Source: Lotus japonicus (lineage: Eukaryota > Streptophyta > Magnoliopsida > Fabales > Fabaceae). Taken from it: DNA of 64,000 nt. Each line of letters starts with the position of its first letter. Positions within the stretch are counted from its first letter, which is position 1. A program made the translations under genes and the position numbers. The stretch spans positions 38,465,176 to 38,529,175 of the forward strand of contig NC_080046.1 of NCBI RefSeq assembly GCF_012489685.1, read 5' to 3'. The notes under the pieces were generated by a model, which was not told the origin of the DNA, ran no database searches, and was given only the letters and a program-made list of their open reading frames with translations. Shown here in pieces: positions 23,069-35,328 of this stretch.

Positions 23069-23071
23069 CAA

Positions 23072-26000
23072 TGTAACACCCCGATTTCGGTGGCGTCACT
23101 TTCGTAACCAAAAGAAATACTTAATGCGGAAAACGTGAATTATTTTTTTTCGATAATAAAATGAAAGACTGAAGGTAAATAAACTTCTCGACAAAAGGTA
23201 AAAGAGAACTAATATACATCTACGTAAATATATACATGCCCACACTAGTACCAGCCACATCGCGAGTAACCTCAAGCGACGGGTGACAGAAGAAAGTAAC
23301 GCCCGAAGGCAAAAGTACAAACCAAAAGAAAAGTCAAGTGTCCGCAACACTATCCCTCAAAATGAGAATGAGTTAGCCCAGATGGCCTAAAACAAGACCT
23401 CTTAGTCCAACCAACTCTCTGTGATTTCCGTAAAGAGAACCCCAAGAAAAGCTAAAGGTCGGGGACCTACCCTGCCCAAAACGAAAGACTGAACATCAGA
23501 GCCAAGACGCTACTCCTACACTAATCCCAACTATGCATCCCCAAGATCGTCGTCTGAATCTAAATCCAAGACGACTATGTCGATGACTGCATCGGTCTCC
23601 ACAGTTGGTCGAGCGGGTTCTGCACCCGATCCCAAGTCTATAGCAGCCGCGACAGTGGGTGAACTAGTGCCTGAAGAAGTCCCTCCCACAGGCACCTCCT
23701 CCGAGGGGTAGACGTCGTCCGAAGGCGACGGTGGTGGTGGCACTCCCAGTCCAGGTCCGCAGTGTACACCCGGTGGCAAGTTGAAGCTGATAGTGTAGTG
23801 CCTCCAAACTCTGTGCGTCAGGCTTGGTATCCGGTCAATGCGATCCTCCATTATTCGCCCCGAATAGATAGCTCGGTGGCCAGCGGGGTCGACCACCCAT
23901 GAGCCCGGGGTGTCTTGGTCCAACATCTCAAACCTGGTCCCCCTCGAAGGGACGACCGTCTCGTACCAGTCCGCCATACTCAACTGACAATGGCGTAGTC
24001 CGCCCAAACACACACAGAAGACGCGAGGGTCAACTCCAAAGAATTATATAAATAATAAAACCAGATATATAGGGTAATAATTATTTAGCCTCTCAGGCTC
24101 ATACGACTAGGGATAACATCCTAGGGTTGCATATATCACAATGAATATAAAGATCATAATAACAATTAGCATGCCTCAAGTAGGATAAACAGGTACCAAC
24201 CACACTCAGCAACTAAGTCAGCATGTATGTTGCATGAAATGCAATGCTGGGTAACAAAATGCATTCCGGAAAAAGGATGGACACCATCGAGTCAGCCCTA
24301 ACACCGGCCAAAGTGGGACCATTCCGCTCGGGCGTCTCTTACACCACACAAAAGTAGTCAGATCAGCAGTGAACCCGTAGGTCTGCCATTCCGTCTGCTA
24401 CTGAGGACCACCGTAGTGTCCTAAATATGGAAATCCGGGTCTTATGACCATTTTGGAATCCACCGAGGTCCGTTAATCCGCCGTGTATTAACCTCAAAAT
24501 GAGTGCATGAATGCAAGTGATTAGCCAAACAACGTCTCCGACCTCACTCGACACGTCGTCACGTGTTCTAGCTAACTTATTGTCTCTAAAAAGCCTACCC
24601 TAAGGCAAACGTCGATTCTGCGACAAAATGAATTAATCAAAAAGAAGAAGAATGTACTTTGGAACTCATGGTTCCCGGCTAAACTTTAGATAGCCAATCA
24701 ATAAACTGCTCATCGAGCGAAAAGGTACCGAAGTACTTGGAAACTTATAGTCTCCGGCTAAACTTTAGATAGCCAAACATTAAACTGCTCATCGAGCGAA
24801 AAGAGTATCAACATACTCGAAAACTTGTTAGTTCCTCAAAACTTGGACTCGACGACGCTTCTCGTATTTCCCAAACTAATATTCAGGCTCTAAGCTCTTA
24901 TCTAAGATTATTATTATTGTTCAAAGTATTTAGAAGTTGATTAATGTCTTATGAGTTTTTCCGTGATGAAATAGTTTTCATTTTAATCTTATAATACTTC
25001 CTAAGAGTTTTCAGAGATCCCATAATCTCAAATAATTCCCTGAGAAGGTCTCGATCCATTAAAACATAACAAGGTCCGAACTCCGTTCGTCCTTTAAAAC
25101 TCTCTCAAAATCTCATAAAAATTCGGCATGACTTGCCCGTAATCCTCACTTTCCAGAAACATAGGCACGAGTGGAATAGCATCAATGAAACAGCTCAACC
25201 AATAGGCATAAACAGCATATTCCAACACATCCTAAGTTAACCATGTAGCACATAGCATGTGAATCATTTAGCACACAATATCATGGCATCAAGTACTCAA
25301 CAAGTTCGGCCGAAGCCTCAGAAATCATTTCAGACATTTAGCAATTAGGTGCATAACACATAAATCAAGTCGAATTTCATCGACACCTAAAGCATTATCT
25401 AGTAATTCAGAGAGTAGCCCTCACCTGTAACTCCTCCAGCGTTTTCCTCACAACCTCCTTCACGTTCCTCGCCTTGATCTCCAGGAAACTCCTCAAAAGA
25501 ACCTTAAGCCAAATCACAGAAATCAACACATTGAGTCAGAAACTCAGCAAGCAATAAGTCCTAGGGTTACACGGTACATTACAAACTCTGTGGTACGACA
25601 ATCTAACGCGTTAAGACAAGTTTTCGAAAAAGTCGGATTTCCTCCCCCCCTTGGTATAGCTCTCGGCCACTTTCCTTAATTGGGAGGGTCGATTTTTCTT
25701 CGATCAAACTTGGTTCCTAGGTTAACATACGCCGTAACTAAGACGGTTCTAAGCTCGGAAAAATTTTCGGATCGAAAACTGATATAGGGGTAGTTTGGTC
25801 ATTATTTTTAGCTCAAAATTTCAAAATTGGATTTTTGAAAAACAGATTGGATGGAGACGTCCACAACGACGTTTATGACGACAAATCCTACTAGCACTAA
25901 GCCAAGTCGATAGATTAGAGCTTAAAGGTTGCGACTTTACCGAAAAATGGGTATTTAAGGTAGAAATTGATCCCGGCGGCATTTCGTCGACATTTGACAA

Positions 26001-26988
26001 AATCTAATCCGCAGAACACGCTCAGGAGCATGCAGGGAAGAAGTTTAGACACTGAAATCAAGCTATTTGGACAATTTTACAAAAAGCTCCAAACTTTGAG
26101 CTCAGAAAAACATAGAAAAAGTCGACAGATCTGACGATCAGAAGTGAGATATAGTTTACCTACCTCAAGGTCTTCGATTAGCAACGATCGGTGAAGAAAA
26201 CGGGCAAAGATTCGCGAAAATCCGGATCCTCTCTTTCTCTCTAGCTGCTCACGGTTTTGGGGGAGGGAAAATGGGTATTTTTTTGCAAAAATCTAATTTT
26301 CAAGCTATTTATAGGTTTTGGAAAAAGCGGAAAAATGATTTTTTTGCGATTCCGATTTTTCCTGCGCGTTCCTCTGCGCATTCTAAGATAGGTTCTGGCG
26401 ACAGAATTCCAGAACTCAAAACAGGATTCTTGGAATTAAACCAAAAGATCCAAAATCGGCATAAGTCGGTGTAAGTCGGTTTATCCCGAAAAACTACTTT
26501 TTGCAGTGATCGTCGGATGAGAAAACTTCCTTCTGAAGAAAGATTAGGAATGACGAGAGAAATAGGGGAACGCGGGTGGAATCTTCATTTGCAGCTCCCA
26601 ATAGAAAAAGTCTTCATCGTCTGTCGATCTTAGGTTTCTCGAACTATCAGGGATTCTGTTTCGGCAAACTTTCGAGAATTGGAATTTGACGTTCGTACTT
26701 TCCAGAATTTCGCATCGAAATAATTGTTTAAGGACGGAAAAGAGAAGTTCTAACATTTCTCTGAGGATTTTTGGAATTAGTTTCCATCGTGTCCCTAAGC
26801 GTAAATTAACTATTCACTAATACCTTTGACCTAGGATTAAGCGTATGTTAGTCGTGCTATAACTCTTATCGGTTTTTCGATAAATTCTTGGACTTTTCCT
26901 GAACCTTTTTCCTTCCCAAATTTATCTTAATCAAATAAACTCTTTTATTTTATTCACTTATCCAAAGCGTTAAAACTTGGGCCTTACA
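23072..26988 (-). repeat. Gypsy LTR copy C (3,917 bp)
   Basis: Runs from TGTAACACCCCG to GGCCTTACA. It has the same length as LTR D (31288-35204), and no difference between the two was noticed by eye. It contains the LTR-internal ORF (23531-24013), the hairpin-rich two-copy repeat at about 24678-24824, and a TATA-like box at 26306-26313 on the minus strand. An LTR of nearly 4 kb is unusually long for an internal region of 4.3 kb. Confidence 0.93.
23531..24013 (-). CDS. Hypothetical ORF inside gypsy LTR (copy C)
   Basis: 160 codons, not a family I recognise. The N-terminal half is mixed (MADWYETVVPSRGTRF, DQDTPGSWVVDPAGH). The middle is Pro/Ser-rich (GLGVPPPPSPSDD, EEVPVGGTSSG), and the C-terminus is strongly acidic (DIVVLDLDSDDDLGDA). 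No signal peptide or membrane segment is seen. An internal ATG giving MADWYETVV is an alternative start. If the TATA-like box at 26306-26313 is used, the ORF lies in the transcribed part of the LTR, ahead of gag. It is identical in LTR D, broken in LTR B, and I see no counterpart in the related LTR at 58865-62050. It may be a captured host fragment or a chance frame in a GC-rich stretch. Confidence 0.3.
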   Translation of the reverse strand: MCLGGLRHCQLSMADWYETVVPSRGTRFEMLDQDTPGSWVVDPAGHRAIYSGRIMEDRIDRIPSLTHRVWRHYTISFNLPPGVHCGPGLGVPPPPSPSDDVYPSEEVPVGGTSSGTSSPTVAAAIDLGSGAEPARPTVETDAVIDIVVLDLDSDDDLGDA

Positions 26989-27025
26989 TTACTACCCTCC
27001 AAAAAGAAAGTTTCGACCTCGAAAC

Positions 27026-28718
27026 TTAAGGGTCAGTAAAAAGTTCTGGGTACTGTTCCTTGATCTTTTCCTTCAGCTCCCACGTCGCATCGCCGGTGTC
27101 CTTGTTCCAAATAACCTTCACTAACTCGATCTCTTTTCCCCTCAACTGCTTTATCCTTGTGTCACCAATGCTGATTGGCGGTGTCTCGAAAGACAAGTTA
27201 TCCTTCAACTCAATGTCATCCAGCTCGATGACGTGCGTCGGATCAGCAATATACTTCCTCAGTTGTGACACATGGAATACATTGTGAATGTTTGATAGAA
27301 AAAGCGGTAGTGCGATCTGATAAGCTACCGGTCCTACACGACGAGTAATCTGATAAGGTCCAATGAACTTTGGCGTAGCTTTCTTGACTTGATTGCTCGA
27401 CCAACTCCTGTAGTCTGAGTAATTCGCAGAAACACATGATCTCCTTCTTCAAATTCCAGGGTTCTGCGCCTTTGATCTGCATAGCTCTTCTGTCTACTCT
27501 GAGAAGCCTTCATCTTCTCTCTGATCTGTTTAATCTTCTCAGTCGTCTGTTGCAGAAGTTCCGGTCCTACTAACAAATTCTCTCCATCTTGATACCAACA
27601 TAAAGGTGTTCTACACTTGCGGCCATACAAAGCCTCATACGGTGCCATGCCTATGGTCGTATGAAAACTGTTATTGTATGTGAACTCAATCAGTGGCAAT
27701 AGGGTATCCCAACTGCCCTTGTTGTCTAACACGCAAGCTCGTAGCAAATCCTCCAATGATTGGATAGTTCTCTCTCAGTTTGCCCATCAGTCTGTGGATG
27801 ATAAGCAGAACTGAATCTCAGCCTCGTTCCCGAAGCATTATGAATAGCTCCCCACAAATGTGAAGTAAACTTCGGGTCTCTATCGGAAACGATACTTGTT
27901 GGCACTCCATGAAGTCGCACAATCTCAGCTATATAAATCTCCGATAGCTTATCCACGTTGTACGTAGTTCTCATAGGTATGAAATGAGCCGACTTAGTCA
28001 ATCGATCCACGACTACCCAAATCGAATCATATCCTTTTTGAGTTCTTGGCAACGCCACGACAAAATCCATCGATATGCTATCCCATTTCCATTGAGGTAC
28101 ATCCAAGCTCTGTAGCATACCTGAAGATTTCTGATGTTCCACCTTCACCTTCTGACAGATTAAACATGCAGCTACATATCCTGCCACTTGTCTCTTCATC
28201 CCTGGCCACCAAAAATTCACCTTCAAGTCCTGATACATCTTTTTCCTTCCAGGGTGAATGCTCAACTTGCTTTTGTGACCTTCGTCCATAATCAACCTCC
28301 TTAAGTCAGGGTTGTTAGGTACGCACACTCTATCCTTGCATCGCAGGATATTGTCACTCCCTACCTTGAATTCCGGGTCCTTACCCTGAATTACTAAATT
28401 CTTATTTTCCGAGTAAAAATTCATCTTGTAACTGTTGGTCTCGGATTTCTTCCATCAAACCATTGGTGATCTTGATCATCCCAAACTTCAGTTCTCCCTC
28501 AGATGCTCTCACATCTAAGCTCAAATCTCAAAATTGTTCCAGCAGTTGCAGCTCCTTAACCATCATTGATGAGAGATGCATCTTCCTGCTCAATGCATCA
28601 GCAACGACATTAGCCTTTCCAGGATGGTATTGTAAGGTAAAATCGTAATCCTTGAGAAATTCCATCCAGCGTCGTTGTCTCATGTTCAACTCCTTCTGGT
28701 CAAACAAGTACTTTAAGC
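27026..28718 (-). pseudogene. Gypsy unit C: RNase H tail, integrase and chromodomain
   Basis: The same three integrase/chromodomain pieces as unit B, at 28424-27726, 27756-27334 and 27271-27026, with the RNase H tail at 28718-28528 ending at the shared TGA. The chromodomain reads IELVKVIWNKDTG, matching unit A (Val) rather than unit B (Leu). The catalytic motifs [16 protein letters not shown] and QTDGQTERE are all visible, but the frame changes at about 27770 and 27377 prevent a continuous protein. Confidence 0.88.
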
Positions 28719-30253
28719 TCTATGTCGTCCTGCTCGACCACTCGTGTCGGTTCTATGTTGGAAATAACATTGGTTGACGCTACGTGCAATTGCACAACCT
28801 TAACCACTTGATCCTTTACTTTTGTTCGTCCAAAAATTCTGCTTAAAATCAGTACACCTCTGGCATTCCAGAGTGAATGTTCAACCTGTCCTCGTGATCT
28901 CCACTCATGATTCAAAACTTAACTCGATCGCTCTATAACTCATAGACGAACTATTCCCTTGGAATCTACTAGTCCATTAACGTCGATTCCAACTTCGTAA
29001 CTATCCTCATTCGCACCATGAAATCAATCTTCTACTTAGTCATCACTCAGAGTAAAACTCGACGTGAGTCTTAATACCTTGTGCATCGCTAGACCCAATC
29101 CCTTTTAACATCCATTCATCAGCAACTTATAAGCTAATCGCCATCTTAATATCTTACAATCCATTATTGTCATCTCCCCTTTTTCGAGACTTCCCTTACT
29201 TGAACCATAAAACCAACCTTCACTTATTCACAACCCACTTTACAATCACCTAAAATCCTTAACACTTCCCCCAAATCCGAACTTATTCCCTAGAAGATCA
29301 AACCATAGCTGTACCTCAGGAAACTTAACTAGTCATTTTATCATCCGATCCCTCAACATTCGGAGGTTTAACTACAATCATTAATGCCAACACCACTAAA
29401 TCTCTGATTCGAACATGATTTTCACCTCCCAAGGTCAATCTTAACCCTTAAATCCTCACTTAACTTAGTGAAATTCACTTGCTAACCCCAGCATGCAATA
29501 TCGGAATCCATAACCAAGTTCCATTCACTCTTAGACTCTAAGAAATTTGTCCACATATAACAACCTCAAGTATTCATCTTAATACTAACTCTTTATTTCC
29601 GTAACTAGATCGTCCTCCAATCAATCCGATACTTAGTCTCTTGATCAAAACCTGACAAACCTTGATTCCTACGCACTTGAGACAAGAATTCATAGACTTA
29701 AAACCTAAACTTTCACCAAGTTTGGACCTCAAATGTCCTTTAATTCTTCAATACTTCTTAAATGAATATCCATTTCTTAAACTATAACTCCTCCCCAAAG
29801 GAGATCAATTACTTAACAAGAACTTTACTTCCCAACTCAACTAATCCTCGATCCAATCAAATTAATCTTACCAATCCATCTATCAAAGTCCATTGCCAGT
29901 TCTGATTCCGAATATCACCCCCTCAATATTAAGTTGATCAGGCCTAATACATCGAAGGTGAAGATTTAGAAAAACCCACTGGAACAGTCGATGAGTTCCT
30001 AACATCCAGTAGTCACAGAGATCTTCATATTAAATCCTCAATGATGCCGCTACGGAACTACACACTCCCGACACCATACATATACTATCCATACGGAATC
30101 TCCCTGAGATTCATCCTTCATCTTCTAGCTTCTTTGTTAAACACATCGGTGCAAGACTACTTTTCTAGGCTTAACGCGTTATTCTAAATCTCGTGTAACT
30201 TCTATAGTTTAAACACGAGCAACGGTCAAATAAGGTATTATTAGGCGTAATAA
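28719..30253. other. Gypsy unit C: conserved non-coding block
   Basis: Nearly identical to 20503-22037, including the short chromodomain-adjacent reading (minus 28915-28719, ending DDIELKVLV). No other protein-like frame. Confidence 0.7.
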
Positions 30254-31090
30254 CTATAAAGTCAAAGCTCGACAGTAAAGGCAAGTTAGGTGTGTTGCAC
30301 ACGTTACGAGAGTATTGAAGCGTATTATACCGGAATGAGAAAGAATAGTTAGAAGGTTACCATCGTTATTGCGCTCTCCTCTGGTTAATCCCTCAGCTCC
30401 TTCACCGTCCATGATATAAACCCTTCCTTCAGCAGCAGGGCGCTTTCCCCTTACGGTGTTAACAAACGGCTCAACCTTGGGTGTCTTGCAGTTGTTGGCC
30501 AGATGTCCTGGTAGATCACACTTGAAACACCTCGGCTTCCCCTTCGGGCATTTCGTGGAGTAGTGCCCAATCTCCCCGCATCTGTAACATGACACTTGTT
30601 TCTTTTCCCCTCTGACCATGGCAGGAAGCTTGCCCTTCATCTTGTTGTCAGACGGTCCTGCCTGGAACGTCCTACAGTTTACAGCCAAATGTCCACGTTG
30701 TTTGCACTTGCAGCATTTTGGTCCAGTCATTTGGCACTGAAAGGCGTAGTGTCCAAGTCTCCCACAACGGTAGCATGTCACAGCCTCCTGGAAATTAGTT
30801 GCGGTCGTTAACTTGCGTGATCCTGGGGTAGGGTCTCTTCCCTCGGGATGCTGGTATGGCTTCCACTGCTGGTACTCCTGTGGATCTGACCTCACTGGTC
30901 CTCCAGCTCCAGCTCGATCCAATCCACTATGCTGGTACTTGGACGCCTCGATTAGCGGTTGAGGTCGTTCACGTGCAGCCTCCTCAGCGCGTCTGTAAGC
31001 GTCCTCAGCGGCCTGATTCATCATTGCCTCAATCATGGTAGCTATTGCCTTTGCCATCCTGTCAGGGCTTACCATCCTATGCTTAGTCAA
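30254..31090 (-). pseudogene. Gypsy unit C: gag remnant with four CCHC zinc knuckles
   Basis: 278 codons with the same product as the unit B gag remnant, including all four knuckles and the truncated N-terminus. Preceded by the primer site at 31273-31284. The capsid domain, protease and RT are missing, so any mobility would depend on proteins from a complete relative. Confidence 0.8.
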
Positions 31091-31272
31091 ACAAACAGTT
31101 AGTACCCATCACAAGATAGTCTCTGGCACAACTATACAATATGATCAAGCAATAACTTCAATCAATTCTAAGCGAGAAATCGCTTGGCAGACAATCAATT
31201 TTTACTCTTTGCAGAGTCACACAACCTAGCACAGAAGACCTATTCCCCAAAGACTCCCGAAAGACTCGACAA

Positions 31273-31284
31273 GCTCTGATACCA
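31273..31284 (-). other. Primer binding site, tRNA-Met type (gypsy unit C)
   Basis: TGGTATCAGAGC on the minus strand, three bases from the LTR edge at 31288. Confidence 0.9.
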
Positions 31285-31287
31285 CAA

Positions 31288-34200
31288 TGTAACACCCCGA
31301 TTTCGGTGGCGTCACTTTCGTAACCAAAAGAAATACTTAATGCGGAAAACGTGAATTATTTTTTTTCGATAATAAAATGAAAGACTGAAGGTAAATAAAC
31401 TTCTCGACAAAAGGTAAAAGAGAACTAATATACATCTACGTAAATATATACATGCCCACACTAGTACCAGCCACATCGCGAGTAACCTCAAGCGACGGGT
31501 GACAGAAGAAAGTAACGCCCGAAGGCAAAAGTACAAACCAAAAGAAAAGTCAAGTGTCCGCAACACTATCCCTCAAAATGAGAATGAGTTAGCCCAGATG
31601 GCCTAAAACAAGACCTCTTAGTCCAACCAACTCTCTGTGATTTCCGTAAAGAGAACCCCAAGAAAAGCTAAAGGTCGGGGACCTACCCTGCCCAAAACGA
31701 AAGACTGAACATCAGAGCCAAGACGCTACTCCTACACTAATCCCAACTATGCATCCCCAAGATCGTCGTCTGAATCTAAATCCAAGACGACTATGTCGAT
31801 GACTGCATCGGTCTCCACAGTTGGTCGAGCGGGTTCTGCACCCGATCCCAAGTCTATAGCAGCCGCGACAGTGGGTGAACTAGTGCCTGAAGAAGTCCCT
31901 CCCACAGGCACCTCCTCCGAGGGGTAGACGTCGTCCGAAGGCGACGGTGGTGGTGGCACTCCCAGTCCAGGTCCGCAGTGTACACCCGGTGGCAAGTTGA
32001 AGCTGATAGTGTAGTGCCTCCAAACTCTGTGCGTCAGGCTTGGTATCCGGTCAATGCGATCCTCCATTATTCGCCCCGAATAGATAGCTCGGTGGCCAGC
32101 GGGGTCGACCACCCATGAGCCCGGGGTGTCTTGGTCCAACATCTCAAACCTGGTCCCCCTCGAAGGGACGACCGTCTCGTACCAGTCCGCCATACTCAAC
32201 TGACAATGGCGTAGTCCGCCCAAACACACACAGAAGACGCGAGGGTCAACTCCAAAGAATTATATAAATAATAAAACCAGATATATAGGGTAATAATTAT
32301 TTAGCCTCTCAGGCTCATACGACTAGGGATAACATCCTAGGGTTGCATATATCACAATGAATATAAAGATCATAATAACAATTAGCATGCCTCAAGTAGG
32401 ATAAACAGGTACCAACCACACTCAGCAACTAAGTCAGCATGTATGTTGCATGAAATGCAATGCTGGGTAACAAAATGCATTCCGGAAAAAGGATGGACAC
32501 CATCGAGTCAGCCCTAACACCGGCCAAAGTGGGACCATTCCGCTCGGGCGTCTCTTACACCACACAAAAGTAGTCAGATCAGCAGTGAACCCGTAGGTCT
32601 GCCATTCCGTCTGCTACTGAGGACCACCGTAGTGTCCTAAATATGGAAATCCGGGTCTTATGACCATTTTGGAATCCACCGAGGTCCGTTAATCCGCCGT
32701 GTATTAACCTCAAAATGAGTGCATGAATGCAAGTGATTAGCCAAACAACGTCTCCGACCTCACTCGACACGTCGTCACGTGTTCTAGCTAACTTATTGTC
32801 TCTAAAAAGCCTACCCTAAGGCAAACGTCGATTCTGCGACAAAATGAATTAATCAAAAAGAAGAAGAATGTACTTTGGAACTCATGGTTCCCGGCTAAAC
32901 TTTAGATAGCCAATCAATAAACTGCTCATCGAGCGAAAAGGTACCGAAGTACTTGGAAACTTATAGTCTCCGGCTAAACTTTAGATAGCCAAACATTAAA
33001 CTGCTCATCGAGCGAAAAGAGTATCAACATACTCGAAAACTTGTTAGTTCCTCAAAACTTGGACTCGACGACGCTTCTCGTATTTCCCAAACTAATATTC
33101 AGGCTCTAAGCTCTTATCTAAGATTATTATTATTGTTCAAAGTATTTAGAAGTTGATTAATGTCTTATGAGTTTTTCCGTGATGAAATAGTTTTCATTTT
33201 AATCTTATAATACTTCCTAAGAGTTTTCAGAGATCCCATAATCTCAAATAATTCCCTGAGAAGGTCTCGATCCATTAAAACATAACAAGGTCCGAACTCC
33301 GTTCGTCCTTTAAAACTCTCTCAAAATCTCATAAAAATTCGGCATGACTTGCCCGTAATCCTCACTTTCCAGAAACATAGGCACGAGTGGAATAGCATCA
33401 ATGAAACAGCTCAACCAATAGGCATAAACAGCATATTCCAACACATCCTAAGTTAACCATGTAGCACATAGCATGTGAATCATTTAGCACACAATATCAT
33501 GGCATCAAGTACTCAACAAGTTCGGCCGAAGCCTCAGAAATCATTTCAGACATTTAGCAATTAGGTGCATAACACATAAATCAAGTCGAATTTCATCGAC
33601 ACCTAAAGCATTATCTAGTAATTCAGAGAGTAGCCCTCACCTGTAACTCCTCCAGCGTTTTCCTCACAACCTCCTTCACGTTCCTCGCCTTGATCTCCAG
33701 GAAACTCCTCAAAAGAACCTTAAGCCAAATCACAGAAATCAACACATTGAGTCAGAAACTCAGCAAGCAATAAGTCCTAGGGTTACACGGTACATTACAA
33801 ACTCTGTGGTACGACAATCTAACGCGTTAAGACAAGTTTTCGAAAAAGTCGGATTTCCTCCCCCCCTTGGTATAGCTCTCGGCCACTTTCCTTAATTGGG
33901 AGGGTCGATTTTTCTTCGATCAAACTTGGTTCCTAGGTTAACATACGCCGTAACTAAGACGGTTCTAAGCTCGGAAAAATTTTCGGATCGAAAACTGATA
34001 TAGGGGTAGTTTGGTCATTATTTTTAGCTCAAAATTTCAAAATTGGATTTTTGAAAAACAGATTGGATGGAGACGTCCACAACGACGTTTATGACGACAA
34101 ATCCTACTAGCACTAAGCCAAGTCGATAGATTAGAGCTTAAAGGTTGCGACTTTACCGAAAAATGGGTATTTAAGGTAGAAATTGATCCCGGCGGCATTT

Positions 34201-35204
34201 CGTCGACATTTGACAAAATCTAATCCGCAGAACACGCTCAGGAGCATGCAGGGAAGAAGTTTAGACACTGAAATCAAGCTATTTGGACAATTTTACAAAA
34301 AGCTCCAAACTTTGAGCTCAGAAAAACATAGAAAAAGTCGACAGATCTGACGATCAGAAGTGAGATATAGTTTACCTACCTCAAGGTCTTCGATTAGCAA
34401 CGATCGGTGAAGAAAACGGGCAAAGATTCGCGAAAATCCGGATCCTCTCTTTCTCTCTAGCTGCTCACGGTTTTGGGGGAGGGAAAATGGGTATTTTTTT
34501 GCAAAAATCTAATTTTCAAGCTATTTATAGGTTTTGGAAAAAGCGGAAAAATGATTTTTTTGCGATTCCGATTTTTCCTGCGCGTTCCTCTGCGCATTCT
34601 AAGATAGGTTCTGGCGACAGAATTCCAGAACTCAAAACAGGATTCTTGGAATTAAACCAAAAGATCCAAAATCGGCATAAGTCGGTGTAAGTCGGTTTAT
34701 CCCGAAAAACTACTTTTTGCAGTGATCGTCGGATGAGAAAACTTCCTTCTGAAGAAAGATTAGGAATGACGAGAGAAATAGGGGAACGCGGGTGGAATCT
34801 TCATTTGCAGCTCCCAATAGAAAAAGTCTTCATCGTCTGTCGATCTTAGGTTTCTCGAACTATCAGGGATTCTGTTTCGGCAAACTTTCGAGAATTGGAA
34901 TTTGACGTTCGTACTTTCCAGAATTTCGCATCGAAATAATTGTTTAAGGACGGAAAAGAGAAGTTCTAACATTTCTCTGAGGATTTTTGGAATTAGTTTC
35001 CATCGTGTCCCTAAGCGTAAATTAACTATTCACTAATACCTTTGACCTAGGATTAAGCGTATGTTAGTCGTGCTATAACTCTTATCGGTTTTTCGATAAA
35101 TTCTTGGACTTTTCCTGAACCTTTTTCCTTCCCAAATTTATCTTAATCAAATAAACTCTTTTATTTTATTCACTTATCCAAAGCGTTAAAACTTGGGCCT
35201 TACA
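31288..35204 (-). repeat. Gypsy LTR copy D (3,917 bp, outer LTR)
   Basis: Runs from TGTAACACCCCG to GGCCTTACA at 35204, after which the sequence changes abruptly to TATCCATCTTC, the flanking intron-like DNA. The first five flanking bases, TATCC, would be one half of the target-site duplication. The other half is not visible because the far end of the array is lost in the gap. Confidence 0.92.
31747..32229 (-). CDS. Hypothetical ORF inside gypsy LTR (copy D)
   Basis: 160 codons, same product as 23531-24013: a Pro/Ser-rich middle and acidic tail DLDSDDDLGDA. No recognised domain. Identity of the two copies reflects the recent tandem duplication rather than selection, so it is weak evidence for a real gene. 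Confidence 0.3.
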   Translation of the reverse strand: MCLGGLRHCQLSMADWYETVVPSRGTRFEMLDQDTPGSWVVDPAGHRAIYSGRIMEDRIDRIPSLTHRVWRHYTISFNLPPGVHCGPGLGVPPPPSPSDDVYPSEEVPVGGTSSGTSSPTVAAAIDLGSGAEPARPTVETDAVIDIVVLDLDSDDDLGDA

Positions 35205-35328
35205 TATCCATCTTCTCTTTCTATTTCAGTGTGCCTACACCATTTTGGTGTACCCAAAACATTAGTGTATTGGGTAATAATGAAAGTATGTGTGACTATG
35301 CTTGCTTCCTTCATTTTCTCTTTTACAG

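Larger units (their letters stand above)
18773..23071 (-). mobile_element. Gypsy internal region, unit B (4,299 bp)
   Basis: Bounded by the polypurine tract (18773-18795) and primer site (23057-23068). In sense order it holds the gag remnant, non-coding block, RNase H tail, integrase and chromodomain. It lacks the gag capsid domain, protease and RT, so it is non-autonomous. Unit C (26989-31287) has the same length and structure. The few visible substitutions include 18899 (G versus C at 27115) and about 21561 (A versus T at 29777). Confidence 0.92.
26989..31287 (-). mobile_element. Gypsy internal region, unit C (4,299 bp)
   Basis: Offset from unit B by exactly 8,216 bp with the same breaks in integrase and RNase H, so those breaks predate the duplication (or the assembly repeats one locus). 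Polypurine tract at 26989-27011, primer site at 31273-31284. Confidence 0.92.
7835..35204 (-). mobile_element. Tandem array of a Ty3/gypsy chromovirus (Tekay/Del-like): four LTRs, three internal regions
   Basis: The order on the plus strand is LTR (partial, 7835-10578), internal (10579-14891), LTR (14892-18772), internal (18773-23071), LTR (23072-26988), internal (26989-31287), LTR (31288-35204). Plus-strand LTR ends are TGTAACACC and GGCCTTACA. Every internal region has the primer site next to one LTR and a polypurine tract next to the other. Units 18773-26988 and 26989-35204 are both exactly 8,216 bp and differ at only a few bases seen by eye. A C-terminal chromodomain after integrase places it among chromoviruses. 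Shared LTRs are the product expected from unequal recombination between LTRs. None of the copies encodes RT. Confidence 0.9.

Noticed and set aside
35205..35328. A small exon between TATTTCAG (35228) and GGGTAATA (35273)
   Set aside because: Splice-like signals exist, but the reading VPTPFWCTQNISVL does not match the RING/IBR sequence expected just before the exon at 35329. It is probably intron.
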